A stretch of 64,000 nt of DNA from Oleiphilaceae bacterium (GTDB lineage Bacteria > Pseudomonadota > Gammaproteobacteria > Pseudomonadales > Oleiphilaceae): the NCBI GenBank assembly GCA_022447365.1, contig JAKVBL010000003.1, positions 1 to 64,000 of the forward strand, given 5' to 3'. The notes under the pieces were generated by a model. It was not told where the DNA came from. It saw only the letters and a list, made by a program, of their open reading frames with translations, and did not search any database. Of the stretch, positions 14,733 through 22,977 are shown piece after piece. Positions within the stretch are counted from its first letter, which is position 1. Each line of letters opens with the position of its first letter. A program made the translations under genes and the position numbers.

Positions 14733-16147
14733 TTCTTAATCTCCGATAATATTTGATCGAAGCACTCCGCTCCTACAGAACTAGGATCTACTTCAGAATC
14801 TTCGAAAAGGTGCTGGGAGACTATGGCAATTTCGTCAAGTTGCTTCGTAAATCTGATGGTCTTTGTCTTGTTGTCTTCGTGAGGTTTTGGTAGTTCAGGC
14901 TTGAATCTTATTTGGTCGACAGTGGATTCTTTATTGAAGCGATTTGTCGGGGAGCTTACGTTGGATGAATGGTTGTCAAGTATGGCTCGTATTGCCTGTC
15001 TTGCAGTTAAGTTCGTAGCTTGGGAATAAAGCTCTTTTTCCTCTTCTCTTTTTTTCTTCCAGGTATTTGTATGGCCAGTAAAAATCTTTAGGCCTTCCTT
15101 CATAAAATCCTTTACATATGCATATAGCTCTGAGTTTGCATCTATCCCTCTTTTTGTAGTCGTTAATGGTAACGCTGATGCGTTAAGGCTTTTGAATTCG
15201 ACCACCCCGCTGATATTAATAAACTGAGTATGATATTGCGGAACTGGCGTTTCTCCCCATCCCGTTACTCTTTCTTTATTTCTATATACGACCACTCTGT
15301 CATTGCATACTATGGTCCAACCAGCGTCTTGGCTCTTTTTTTGATGCTCCTTTTCCTCCTCCTCCTCGTCTTCGCTTATCATGTGTTCTCGAAAACCAAT
15401 TATGAGAGATATAGTTACATCGTCTATTGTGGCTTCATAAACATAAGGTTGAATATTGTTGTTGAGAGCAAAATAAACCTGAACGGGCTCTATTTGTGTG
15501 CCACCTACATTTATATCGAATCCTTGGTCAATCAGGTAAGCGTAGTGGGTTGCGATTTCTTCTTTCAGGTCTTCAATGAATGACGAATTGTTTCCGAAAA
15601 TTTCTCTTCTAATAGAATCGTGGAGCCCAGAAATGGTTATAACTGTTCCTTCTTCAGAGCATTCTCCCTCTTCTTGTGTTAGATCGGTAAGAGGGAAAGA
15701 CCAGTCATATTCTGAGTTTTCCCAGTCTAACGGTATATCAACTCTAAAGTGATCACTTGAGGTCCTGGTTTCTATGGAGCATGTTGTCCCAATCTTGAAA
15801 ATCGCTCTTTTCATGCCAATGCCATACATACCTACCGTAGGAATGTTTGCGTCCCTGCTGTAGTCTTCGCGTCCAAATTTAAAAGCATATTGTTGAGCGA
15901 TCTCTTTAGTTATCCCGCCACAATTGTCTTTTAAAGTAATGGAATCTCCATCGAAGGATAGTTCTGCATGAAATCTCTCATATTTGTTTTCACTTGGTTC
16001 AATGTGATCCGGCCCTAGAACCCTTATCGCGCCGTCGATACAATTGTCTAGTAGGTCTAGAATTGCTGCTTTTAGCTCGATATCTCTTGTAAGCATCTTC
16101 ATGAAAAAAAACTTTGAGGGTGATGCTTCTACTATTTGACTCGACAT
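14729..16147 (-). CDS. GHKL-family ATPase (MORC/MutL/Hsp90-like), second gene of the island operon
   Basis: This 472-residue protein carries the GHKL (Bergerat) ATP-binding motifs: LDLLDNCIDGA with Asn35 (N box), KDNCGG at 73-78 (G1) and GMYGIGMK at 106-113 (G2). An S5-like transducer region with Lys (TTTKRGID) follows, and there is a very acidic run (SEDEEEEEKEH) in the middle. Proteins of this kind occur beside cytosine methyltransferases in restriction-type islands, where ATP-driven dimer closing is thought to act on DNA. It lies 14 bases after the methyltransferase and overlaps the next gene. Assignment to the ATPase fold is strong; a defence role is inferred. Confidence 0.8.
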   Translation of the reverse strand: MSSQIVEASPSKFFFMKMLTRDIELKAAILDLLDNCIDGAIRVLGPDHIEPSENKYERFHAELSFDGDSITLKDNCGGITKEIAQQYAFKFGREDYSRDANIPTVGMYGIGMKRAIFKIGTTCSIETRTSSDHFRVDIPLDWENSEYDWSFPLTDLTQEEGECSEEGTVITISGLHDSIRREIFGNNSSFIEDLKEEIATHYAYLIDQGFDINVGGTQIEPVQVYFALNNNIQPYVYEATIDDVTISLIIGFREHMISEDEEEEEKEHQKKSQDAGWTIVCNDRVVVYRNKERVTGWGETPVPQYHTQFINISGVVEFKSLNASALPLTTTKRGIDANSELYAYVKDFMKEGLKIFTGHTNTWKKKREEEKELYSQATNLTARQAIRAILDNHSSNVSSPTNRFNKESTVDQIRFKPELPKPHEDNKTKTIRFTKQLDEIAIVSQHLFEDSEVDPSSVGAECFDQILSEIKK

Positions 16148-16161
16148 ATGATTCCGTTCTG

Positions 16162-17304
16162 TTAACTGATGTTTGCTGTATCTATTTCGGATTGAAGATC
16201 CAATGATCGTCCTATCGTCGACAATATGGATTCGGAAAGCAAGGGCGAAACGCTGTTACCTATCATTCTAAAGCTGTGCCACTTGGTAGGGTGGAATGTA
16301 AACCAGTCGGGAAAACCTTGCAGTCTGGCAGCTTCACGGACTGTTATAACTCGGGGTTCCTCTGGATGGATTGGTCTAACTGACTGGAAGCTTCCTTTGT
16401 CAGAACCGGTCCCTGCACGGAGTGTTGGACATACACCGTCCCAATCCAGTCGTTTTGCCTTGCTCGTTTTATCGATTTGGCCAGGCTTCAGTTGTGAAAA
16501 ACGGTTGATTACTTGGGCTGTGTGGCGCGTCTCAAAATGCCCTGAGGTAAAGCCGGCCTTCAATTGTTCTTTAGCATTTGTCCAGCCTAAGGAGCGGCTA
16601 TCAGGTAACCCTCTCATTATCCTTGCGTAAGGTGATAAATCGTCATTTTCTGAAAATGAGTATTGAGCCCAGCCAAAGTTGGTTTTGTCTTTTGGTTGTT
16701 TGATAGGAGATGGTAGGTCACGTATTGCGTCAGAAACTGAATTTACATTTGCCATTGTTGGTATGAGCGTATTCGCATCGATTCTCTCCATCTCGCAAGG
16801 GTTATATCCTACAATTAGAACTCTCTTTCGCTTAGTAGGTGCGCCGAAATGTGAGGCGTCAGCGGTAATTGGGTCGAGTACATGATATCGATTATCTACA
16901 GTCGACAGGGCTGCGTGAAGTTCGGTGATGCTGCCGGGATCAAGCAAGCCTTCTACGTTTTCCATAACAAAGAATTTTGGTTTAAGAATGTTGACACATC
17001 TGAAGAAGTGGAAGATCAAACTGCGTCTTGGATCATCCGGATTTTGTTTGCCTATGCGACTGTACCCTTGGCAAGGTGGGCCGCCAATTACCCCATCGAC
17101 CTCATCATGGCCGATCAACAGTTTCCATGAAGCCTCATCCATCAGAGATAAGTCTCCAGTTACAGCCTTTGTAGTTGGAAAGTTGAGTCGATACGCAGAT
17201 TGAAGCTGAGGGTCGATATCAATCGAAGTGCAAACCTCGAAGCCGGCAAGCTTGGCCCCTAATCCGAATCCGCCGCAACCCGAAAATAGATCAACAACTT
17301 TCAT
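16162..17304 (-). CDS. DNA cytosine-5 methyltransferase
   Basis: This 380-residue enzyme shows the ordered C5-methyltransferase motifs: I (DLFSGCGGFGLG), IV (GGPPCQGYS with catalytic Cys78), VI (FVMENVEGL, Glu115), VIII (KRKRVLIVG), IX-X (TVREAARLQGFP, RMIGNSVSP). It transfers methyl from SAM to cytosine in a short target that cannot be predicted. ATG 17304 begins right at motif I. ATG 17400 in the same frame would add 32 unremarkable residues and cannot be excluded. No restriction nuclease or Vsr gene is adjacent; the GHKL ATPase follows instead. Tandem octamers lie upstream. Confidence 0.9.
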   Translation of the reverse strand: MKVVDLFSGCGGFGLGAKLAGFEVCTSIDIDPQLQSAYRLNFPTTKAVTGDLSLMDEASWKLLIGHDEVDGVIGGPPCQGYSRIGKQNPDDPRRSLIFHFFRCVNILKPKFFVMENVEGLLDPGSITELHAALSTVDNRYHVLDPITADASHFGAPTKRKRVLIVGYNPCEMERIDANTLIPTMANVNSVSDAIRDLPSPIKQPKDKTNFGWAQYSFSENDDLSPYARIMRGLPDSRSLGWTNAKEQLKAGFTSGHFETRHTAQVINRFSQLKPGQIDKTSKAKRLDWDGVCPTLRAGTGSDKGSFQSVRPIHPEEPRVITVREAARLQGFPDWFTFHPTKWHSFRMIGNSVSPLLSESILSTIGRSLDLQSEIDTANIS

Positions 17305-17415
17305 CTTATATGCTCTTAGTGAAATACGTTTTTTTAAGAGTATATTATTACAAATAGGAGTGAATTTGTCGATCGTGCTTTTTGAAAATTTATGAGACAT
17401 TCACTCTTTGTTGGA

Positions 17416-17439
17416 TTTAGTCATTTAGTCATTTAGTCA
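17416..17439 (-). repeat. Three tandem octamers TGACTAAA upstream of the methyltransferase
   Basis: Read on the minus strand the repeats create three overlapping ATG-ACT-AAA units; two end at once in TGA and the third ends in a TGA that overlaps the ATG at 17400. They could be an operator, a leader with minimal ORFs, or a slippage-prone repeat. The 8-bp unit is not a multiple of three. Confidence 0.6.
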
Positions 17440-17658
17440 TTTTGCTCGGGAATACTAATAGGCACATGATAATGATTTTTTCAGTTTTTGATGGCGATAA
17501 GCTTTTGAGAGAGCCTTTCAAAAGGCATGCAAACAGAGTTGAGCTCCTTGAAAAAGAAGCCAGCGACGATCTCGGTCTTTTGTTTATCTTGTGGTTGCTG
17601 GCGTTGTCGAGGTCCAGGTAAGTGGATGGGCTCTTGCCAAGTTTTCTGATATCACTGT

Positions 17659-18723
17659 TCATTTGATCCATCTTGCATACCTACTTGTTGTCATATTCGG
17701 GTTTGAGTGACCCATTTGCAGTGCGACCCAGATGATCGGTTTGCCATTGCTTAAATGTTGAGATGCAAACGTGTGCCGTGTTTGGTATGGCTCTCGATAG
17801 CTAATGCCCGCACGCTTTAGTGCAGGCTGCCAAATACGTTTACGAATTTTCTGATCGTTAAGGGCTTCATTGTTTTTTGTGTCGAAAAATATGTGTGGTT
17901 CGACTTTAAACGCTTGCTGACTTTTTAACGCTGTAAGTGCCTTTTCGCTAAGTTCTACCGTGCGTATTCCGCTTCTCGTTTTCGGCTCTTTTGTGTGGCC
18001 TCTAACGATGGCGCGGCGTACATAAAGGCGTTTATTTTCAAAGTCGATATCTTGCCATTGAAGCCCGATTAACTCAGATGTGCGAAGCCCCGTTTCAAAA
18101 GCAAAGGTAACGAAGTTTAGGTCATTGCCTTCTAGCTGTGCGTATATTGCTTCAATTTCGTTAACGTTAAAGGGTTGTGGTTCTCTCGTAACGACTTTTA
18201 GGTTCGGAATTTTCGTTAACGGGTTTTTCTCTATTAGTTCGTCTTCGTGCGCTTCGTTATAAACAGCCCGTAACGGGATTAGTACGTTATTGATTCGTTT
18301 ATTCGAAATCGTTAACGAAGCTATCCAGTGTCGAATGTCGGCTGGTTTTAGCTCTGATAAATACAGATGACCAAAGCGCGGTATTAAATGTTCTTTTAAT
18401 GCGCTTGCATAATCGCGCGCGGTACTTCGGGCAATGCGCTTTTGATGTACTCGTAACCATTGGTTGAGTGCATCTTCGATGGTGATTTTGTCGCCCGGAT
18501 TGCGAGCGTGTTTAATCGCTCGCGAACTGTTAGGGAAGAACTCTTCGTAATTGAATTTTCCTATCGTGATTAATCCGATAATCGTTTCACGTATTGTATG
18601 CGCTTCTTTTAGGTTTTTAGTGGTTGGCTCTTTTGGCCATGTTTCGCGGCAGCGTTCACCATTGAAGGTGAAGCTAATTTGAATACGATTTCCGCGAATG
18701 GCTATGCCTCTGTATTTATCCAT
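17659..18723 (-). CDS. int: Tyrosine-type site-specific integrase
   Basis: This 354-residue protein has an N-terminal arm-binding segment of DUF3596 type (GIAIRGNRIQISFTFNGERC), a SAM-like core-binding domain (TIEDALNQWLRVHQ, STARDYASALKEHLIPRFG) and the catalytic domain with TGLRTSELIGLQW (first Arg), QTRHTFAS (His-x-x-Arg) and a terminal Tyr in MTTSRYARW. It should cut and join the 46-bp ssrA site. Its start overlaps the excisionase-like gene by 22 bases. Length and motif order are normal, so it may be active. Confidence 0.92.
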   Translation of the reverse strand: MDKYRGIAIRGNRIQISFTFNGERCRETWPKEPTTKNLKEAHTIRETIIGLITIGKFNYEEFFPNSSRAIKHARNPGDKITIEDALNQWLRVHQKRIARSTARDYASALKEHLIPRFGHLYLSELKPADIRHWIASLTISNKRINNVLIPLRAVYNEAHEDELIEKNPLTKIPNLKVVTREPQPFNVNEIEAIYAQLEGNDLNFVTFAFETGLRTSELIGLQWQDIDFENKRLYVRRAIVRGHTKEPKTRSGIRTVELSEKALTALKSQQAFKVEPHIFFDTKNNEALNDQKIRKRIWQPALKRAGISYREPYQTRHTFASQHLSNGKPIIWVALQMGHSNPNMTTSRYARWIK

Positions 18724-18884
18724 TTTTCAATCTCCACTAGGTTTAAAAGAAGTCGTCCATCGGGTGCTTTCTTAAAATGCACGCGGTTTAGCCATTGGCC
18801 TTTTTTAATTTTTTGTCGTGCTGCTTCTTCGCTATAACCTGATAAGTCAGCAAATTTTTTCAGTGTTACCCAGTTCCAGTTCAT
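18702..18884 (-). CDS. Excisionase-like small DNA-binding protein
   Basis: This 60-residue basic protein contains WNWVTLKKFADLSGYSEEAARQKIKKGQW, a winged-helix/MerR-like helix-turn-helix as in phage Xis and AlpA proteins, followed by a short wing (HFKKAPDGRLLLNL). It overlaps the integrase start, the usual xis-int order, and would direct excision of the element. The identification rests on fold-like pattern and position. Confidence 0.75.
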   Translation of the reverse strand: MNWNWVTLKKFADLSGYSEEAARQKIKKGQWLNRVHFKKAPDGRLLLNLVEIEKWINTEA

Positions 18885-18983
18885 ATCTGGCCTCCATTGG
18901 TCGTGATTGGTTTACGAGATCCAGTATTTCCCATAAGATTCTGATTTTTCAGGGGTTATAACCGGTGCAGGACCGGTGCAGTT

Positions 18984-19994
18984 ATGGCTATGAACGAAAA
19001 TAAGGAAGTATTCGAACTAACGGATATCACCGTTTCACGAGTAATAGAGCAATTAGGAGATCCAAATCTTTTAGCCAGTAAGTTAGTGAAGAGGCTAGGA
19101 GAGTTGATTAAGCATGACAGTGCCGAGGATGATATTGGCTTTGATCGAGCTAAATACCATGCCACTCGTTTAGCGGTCGAATTAGATAGCAAAAAGAGTG
19201 ATAGCGATAAAGACCGGCGATATATCAATCGAATATGGAAAGACCTAGTAGAAGCGTTTGAGGTTATCCAACCATCTATCGAAAACGATGCCCGAAAAGC
19301 TAAGTATCGAAAAATTCTAAAACCACGAAAAACTGACCCGAAAACGGGCAGGGTGGAGTTTTATTTTGAAGAGGTGGAGCTTGAAACAAGTGACTTATCT
19401 GGCGATAAGCAAACTCAGGCAAAAGATGGCAAACCGTTAGTTCACTATGAACGCACTAAAAACCCTAAGCCAAGTTTCATAGGTAAACTGTTCTCAAAAA
19501 TATTACTTACTAGAAAAACTTTTGTTTCGCTTTACGCAGCTTTACCTATGGCAATATTGCTAATTTGGTATTTTTGGTATCAGTATCTCAGTTATTACAA
19601 TGATGGCTACATAACAAATGGCTATTTCTTGTTTACGTTTATAGGATTGCTAAGTGCATGGATATTTCGAGCATATTATTTCGTTGAAAGTGAGGCGATA
19701 GTAAAGGCTCCGATGTGGGTAGGTTCTTTTTCTGGTGAGAAACATGTCCAACTGGAGTTAAGAAAAAGCGAAAAACTCGATCGAGATGGCCATCCGATAC
19801 CCGAGATAGGTCTTACAATCTATAAATCTAAATGTTTGGTATGCGGTTCAACTGTAGTGGTTGATAATGGAATACGTGAATTTAAAGGTCGTTTAATCGG
19901 TAAATGCACCGCAAGTCCTCGCGAACATATCTATAGCTTCGACCATATTACCCAAAAAGGTGTCCCGCTTCGGTCTGATACTTATCTTGGTTAG
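18984..19994 (+). CDS. Two-TM membrane protein with Cys/His-containing tail, unknown
   Basis: This 336-residue protein reads away from the excisionase gene. Residues 1-170 are charged and helical, then two membrane spans follow (TFVSLYAALPMAILLIWYFW and YFLFTFIGLLSAWIFRAYYF), then a tail with CLVCG and, later, GKCTASPREHIYSFDH, which could bind one zinc ion. I do not recognise the family. Both large soluble parts probably face the cytoplasm. A soluble sensor joined to two spans is a layout seen in some phage-defence effectors, but nothing in the sequence proves that. A doubled ACCGGTGCAG lies just before the start. Confidence 0.7.
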   Translation: MAMNENKEVFELTDITVSRVIEQLGDPNLLASKLVKRLGELIKHDSAEDDIGFDRAKYHATRLAVELDSKKSDSDKDRRYINRIWKDLVEAFEVIQPSIENDARKAKYRKILKPRKTDPKTGRVEFYFEEVELETSDLSGDKQTQAKDGKPLVHYERTKNPKPSFIGKLFSKILLTRKTFVSLYAALPMAILLIWYFWYQYLSYYNDGYITNGYFLFTFIGLLSAWIFRAYYFVESEAIVKAPMWVGSFSGEKHVQLELRKSEKLDRDGHPIPEIGLTIYKSKCLVCGSTVVVDNGIREFKGRLIGKCTASPREHIYSFDHITQKGVPLRSDTYLG

Positions 19995-20076
19995 TGTGTA
20001 TTGGTTTGGTGAGCCTATAGCTTGCCTATGCTCAGTTCTATTTAGGTGTGAATAGCCGAGCAATTTGGGTTGTGTT

Positions 20077-20128
20077 TCGGTTCGTATAACCGGATGATTT
20101 CGGTTGCATCTCGGTTCTAAGTTCGGTT
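20077..20128 (+). repeat. Four direct TCGGTT repeats (iteron-like)
   Basis: TCGGTT occurs at 20077, 20100, 20111 and 20123. The last three are 11-12 bases apart, about one helical turn, and inverted AACCG copies lie at 20088 and about 20155. The cluster sits in the intergenic stretch between the membrane-protein gene and the lipoprotein gene of an element that encodes its own replication protein. An origin or a regulator-binding array is possible. Confidence 0.4.
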
Positions 20129-20182
20129 CTGAAACCTAGTATATTCGGGCATAGAACCGTACTGAAATGACATGAACGTAGA

Positions 20183-20680
20183 TTAAAGGGCTTTGTACTC
20201 TTCGAAATTAAAATCGTCTGATACTTTTTTCACAGTAAATGTTATGTCGGCTTCATAATGGCGGTATTTAAAATATGAATCATTTAACTCGAGAATTTCA
20301 TAAGCGTCGTAGTTATTTGGGTTACTGGAATTGGCCGGAATAATGTTTCCTTGAATTACATGTCCCTCGAAAGAGGTGAAATACACTGGGCCTGAAATAG
20401 CCCATTTTCCGACTTCTATTTCTTCATGAAATTGGTCGTTTAGGCGGTACGTTCGAAAGGTAATCTTTTCTGTTCCGTCTGCTTTCCTATCAATTATCCA
20501 TTTCATGACGCCACCGCCTTGTAAGGGGTGCTCGCCAAGCCATTTTCCAGATAAAGTTTCCCACCTTTTATGTTGGTTGAATGAAAGAGGTTCTTTGTAT
20601 TCTGGAACTTCTTTTGTAGTGACGCTGGACTCGCATCCGATCAAAGCTGAGAAGGAGAAAATGAGCAATAATAATTTCAT
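20183..20680 (-). CDS. Small lipoprotein, unknown
   Basis: From ATG 20680 the product is 165 residues with a lipoprotein signal peptide (KLLLLIFSFSALIGC, lipobox ALIGC). The mature part is beta-rich with WETLSGKWLGEHPL, WIIDRKADGTEKITFRTY, KWAISGPVYFTSF and YDAYEILELNDSYFKYRHYEAD, a pattern of antiparallel strands like lipocalin or calycin barrels. An open frame extends to 20704, but the closer ATG gives a proper leader. It stands alone, with AT-rich spacers on both sides. Function unknown. Confidence 0.72.
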   Translation of the reverse strand: MKLLLLIFSFSALIGCESSVTTKEVPEYKEPLSFNQHKRWETLSGKWLGEHPLQGGGVMKWIIDRKADGTEKITFRTYRLNDQFHEEIEVGKWAISGPVYFTSFEGHVIQGNIIPANSSNPNNYDAYEILELNDSYFKYRHYEADITFTVKKVSDDFNFEEYKAL

Positions 20681-20856
20681 ACTTAATTTAATATCTAATA
20701 GCATTTATAACTACGTGATTTTTACCATTTTTCATCGTATTAAGATGAGTTCTAGCTCTTATTTAAAAGTGTTTCTTGCGCAATAGTTATATTGAATGGG
20801 TTAGTGTTTTAAAGATCGTGGCGTGACGCGCGGCCTGCCTAGCGTTTTGAGCTTGC

Positions 20857-21114
20857 TTAGCTAATTACATCGAGTTGGCTTTCAAACTCTGATTTCGTGA
20901 ATTGTTTTGCTTCCTCGTAGAACTGCACAACAAGTTCTATCTCTTCGTTTAGATGCAGTATTCCCAATATCACACCGGTATTTTTGATGGTTTGCTTCTT
21001 ACCTTTTTTGTCTTTACGCATAACTTCGTGGTGCATAAGTTTGGTGGCTTCTTTTAAGGTGAAGCCGAACCCCACGTACTCAAAGGTCGCGTTTGAATCA
21101 TCTCTTTCTGACAT
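20857..21114 (-). CDS. Small hypothetical protein
   Basis: This 85-residue charged protein (DDSNATFEYVGFGFTLKEAT, HHEVMRKDKKGKKQTIK) has no signal peptide or membrane segment. It lies 48 bases downstream of the replication gene stop on the opposite side, reading the same way, and follows it in the likely transcript only if transcription continues leftward. I do not recognise it. Its place beside the replication gene suggests a replication accessory or copy-control role, which is inference. Confidence 0.55.
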   Translation of the reverse strand: MSERDDSNATFEYVGFGFTLKEATKLMHHEVMRKDKKGKKQTIKNTGVILGILHLNEEIELVVQFYEEAKQFTKSEFESQLDVIS

Positions 21115-21162
21115 TGCTTTGTTCTCGTAATAAGGAGTTATTGATAACTGTTTTGTCGGTTT

Positions 21163-22848
21163 TTAGTGGCTAGTTGCTACCTCCGTACAGTTATTTACAC
21201 AAGTCCAAGAATCGCGCGCTTCGCTTACGATTGAAGAACCAAAAGAATGAGCTTTTTCCAGGGCTTTAGCAGACATGTCTAACACCGGTTTAAGTTTCCT
21301 AAGCGGGTGCCAAACTAGGAAGCGGGTAGCTATAAATTGATCATTGATAGATAAGCCGCGAATAGATTTAGTAGCGGTTTCATCGTATTTGTTTTTGTCT
21401 ATGCAAATAACCTCTGCTGTTTCGGTATCAATCGCATAAACGTGGTCATAGTGGACTTGTATAGGTTGGCTCGATTTATTAGAAGTAGGGCCGCCCATTG
21501 CTCGTACAAAGGCTGCCCAGTCTGATTTGTCGGCGGCTTTTCTAGCTGCCTCTAGAGCAGGGTTGTTAGATACTTGCTTGAGTCGGCGTAACTCGCGCCA
21601 AACGGTAACACTAGGGCCGCCAATCTGCTGGAATTGTCGAATACGATGGTCTTTTGCCCATGTGATAATTCGTTCCGAGCTCTCTATGGCATTGTTTCCA
21701 TAGCTGTCTTCGCCAACCCCTTTTCCGTTAATACTTTTGCTGATGTATTTGACTATATAGCCAGCTGCTGAGCCTTTATTCTTATCGATAATTTCAGCTT
21801 TAAATCTATATTTCTGAGCGCCTTTTTCATTGGGGCTTTCCTCTAGTGCGTATTTTTTATAGGCATAGATCAATGAATTAACGTGATGTTCTGGCACGAA
21901 AAGCAGAAGGTGCCAGTGTGGTGTTCCATCATGATGAGGTTCTGCAACTCGGAAGCCGTAGGGAGTGATGTTATTTCTATGTAGGTGCGCTCTAACACGT
22001 TCACCAACTCTGCATAGGTGTTCGTTCGCTTGTTTTGGGGTAGTCCCGTCAAATTTGGGGTTGTGGACTCCATGCTTACTTAAACTACGATGCATGCGTG
22101 AAGGCGTAGTGATTGTTAGGAATACGCCGGTGTGATTTTGCTCATTGGCTATTTCTTCGAATCCTTTTATTCGAACCATTAGCTCGGCGAATCTGATTTC
22201 TGGGTTACTCGTATTTGATTCTGCGCATTCCGCTAACGTTATGCATTCACCTTTATGATTGATTAGCTCGCGTTGCTTCATGAACTCAGCTTGCTTTGTT
22301 TGGGTGGCGCGTAAGTTTTGGACTGAACGTTCGGATGCGTAAGGCGCGAATCTTTGGCAGACGAACCCCATATCTCGCTCTATTTCAGCGAGTGTTTGAT
22401 TTCTTAATGCTCTTGCCTTGCGATACCACCAGTTTCGATCAGATAGCCGGTTGAGCTTTTGCTGTGCAGTTAAAGAGGAATCAATTTGAAAGGAGAAGGC
22501 GTTGGCCATTCTTTCTGAGCGAATTACGGCTTCTTCTAAATGGAGTTTTGCTCCCCATACTCCACAGAAGAATGCTTGTTCTCTGGCGAATACTTTTAGC
22601 TCTGAATCATAAGCGGCTAGATTAAGCGTTGAATAGCTAAGTTGATTCTGTCTTTTCCTAAGCTGGATATTTGCAGCAACATAGCCATCTCTTTTTGAGA
22701 TGTATAAATATTCTTGTATTAACGCGGATTGTATCTGTTCAAATTCGTTAAAAATTTCGTTTCGAAAGCTTTTACATTCCCTTGTGCCGATATCTTTTAA
22801 GGGGTCTTGTGCCGCGTTTGTGTCATTTTGTGGACAAAATGTGGACAC
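21163..22848 (-). CDS. Phage gpA-type replication endonuclease (HUH, two Tyr)
   Basis: About 561 residues. The middle contains TPHWHLLLFVPEH with the HUH pair H311/H313, followed by GYIVKYISK with Tyr364 and Tyr368 spaced YxxxY, the signature of gpA-type rolling-circle initiators such as that of phage P2. An upstream GVFLTITTPSRMH segment fits motif 1. It would nick one strand of the element and join to its 5' end. There is no ATG near the domain start; GTG 22848 behind CAGG is my choice. The frame is open up to 22992 inside ssrA, but that part is tmRNA sequence. Confidence 0.82.
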   Translation of the reverse strand: MSTFCPQNDTNAAQDPLKDIGTRECKSFRNEIFNEFEQIQSALIQEYLYISKRDGYVAANIQLRKRQNQLSYSTLNLAAYDSELKVFAREQAFFCGVWGAKLHLEEAVIRSERMANAFSFQIDSSLTAQQKLNRLSDRNWWYRKARALRNQTLAEIERDMGFVCQRFAPYASERSVQNLRATQTKQAEFMKQRELINHKGECITLAECAESNTSNPEIRFAELMVRIKGFEEIANEQNHTGVFLTITTPSRMHRSLSKHGVHNPKFDGTTPKQANEHLCRVGERVRAHLHRNNITPYGFRVAEPHHDGTPHWHLLLFVPEHHVNSLIYAYKKYALEESPNEKGAQKYRFKAEIIDKNKGSAAGYIVKYISKSINGKGVGEDSYGNNAIESSERIITWAKDHRIRQFQQIGGPSVTVWRELRRLKQVSNNPALEAARKAADKSDWAAFVRAMGGPTSNKSSQPIQVHYDHVYAIDTETAEVICIDKNKYDETATKSIRGLSINDQFIATRFLVWHPLRKLKPVLDMSAKALEKAHSFGSSIVSEARDSWTCVNNCTEVATSH

Positions 22849-22919
22849 TTCTAGACCTGAAGAGACCAAAGCATGATTTTGCCTTGTTTCTTCAAGTGTT
22901 TGAAATTTATGGGAAATAT

Positions 22920-22943
22920 CCGGCCTAGAGAGGTCTAGGCCGG
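22920..22943 (-). terminator. GC-rich hairpin just downstream of ssrA
   Basis: CCGGCCTAGA and TCTAGGCCGG form a perfect 10-bp stem with a 4-base loop, followed on the minus strand by ATATTT. One arm lies in the att core and the other in island-specific sequence. It may end or protect the tmRNA precursor now that the native terminator is 9 kb away. Confidence 0.6.
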
Positions 22944-22977
22944 TATTGCAAGTGGTGGAGATGGCGGGGGTCGAACC
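22932..22977. repeat. Right attachment site within the ssrA 3' end
   Basis: This 46-base segment is identical to 13,602-13,647 and includes the 3' terminal 25 bases of the intact tmRNA gene. Integration here keeps the tmRNA sequence unchanged. Confidence 0.9.

Larger units (their letters stand above)
13602..22977. mobile_element. Integrative element in the 3' end of ssrA (9.4 kb)
   Basis: The 46-bp direct repeats at both ends, a tyrosine integrase, an excisionase-like gene and a gpA-type replication gene define an integrated mobile element. It has no capsid, tail or packaging genes, so it is a satellite-like or plasmid-like element, not a full prophage. Its cargo is a methyltransferase/GHKL ATPase operon and a few unknown genes. 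The tmRNA gene itself is restored at the right end. Confidence 0.88.

Noticed and set aside
17429-17671. 80-codon minus-strand frame between the integrase and the methyltransferase
   Set aside because: Low-complexity Ser/Lys-rich product, no start signal, overlaps the integrase end and the octamer repeats; probably not a gene.
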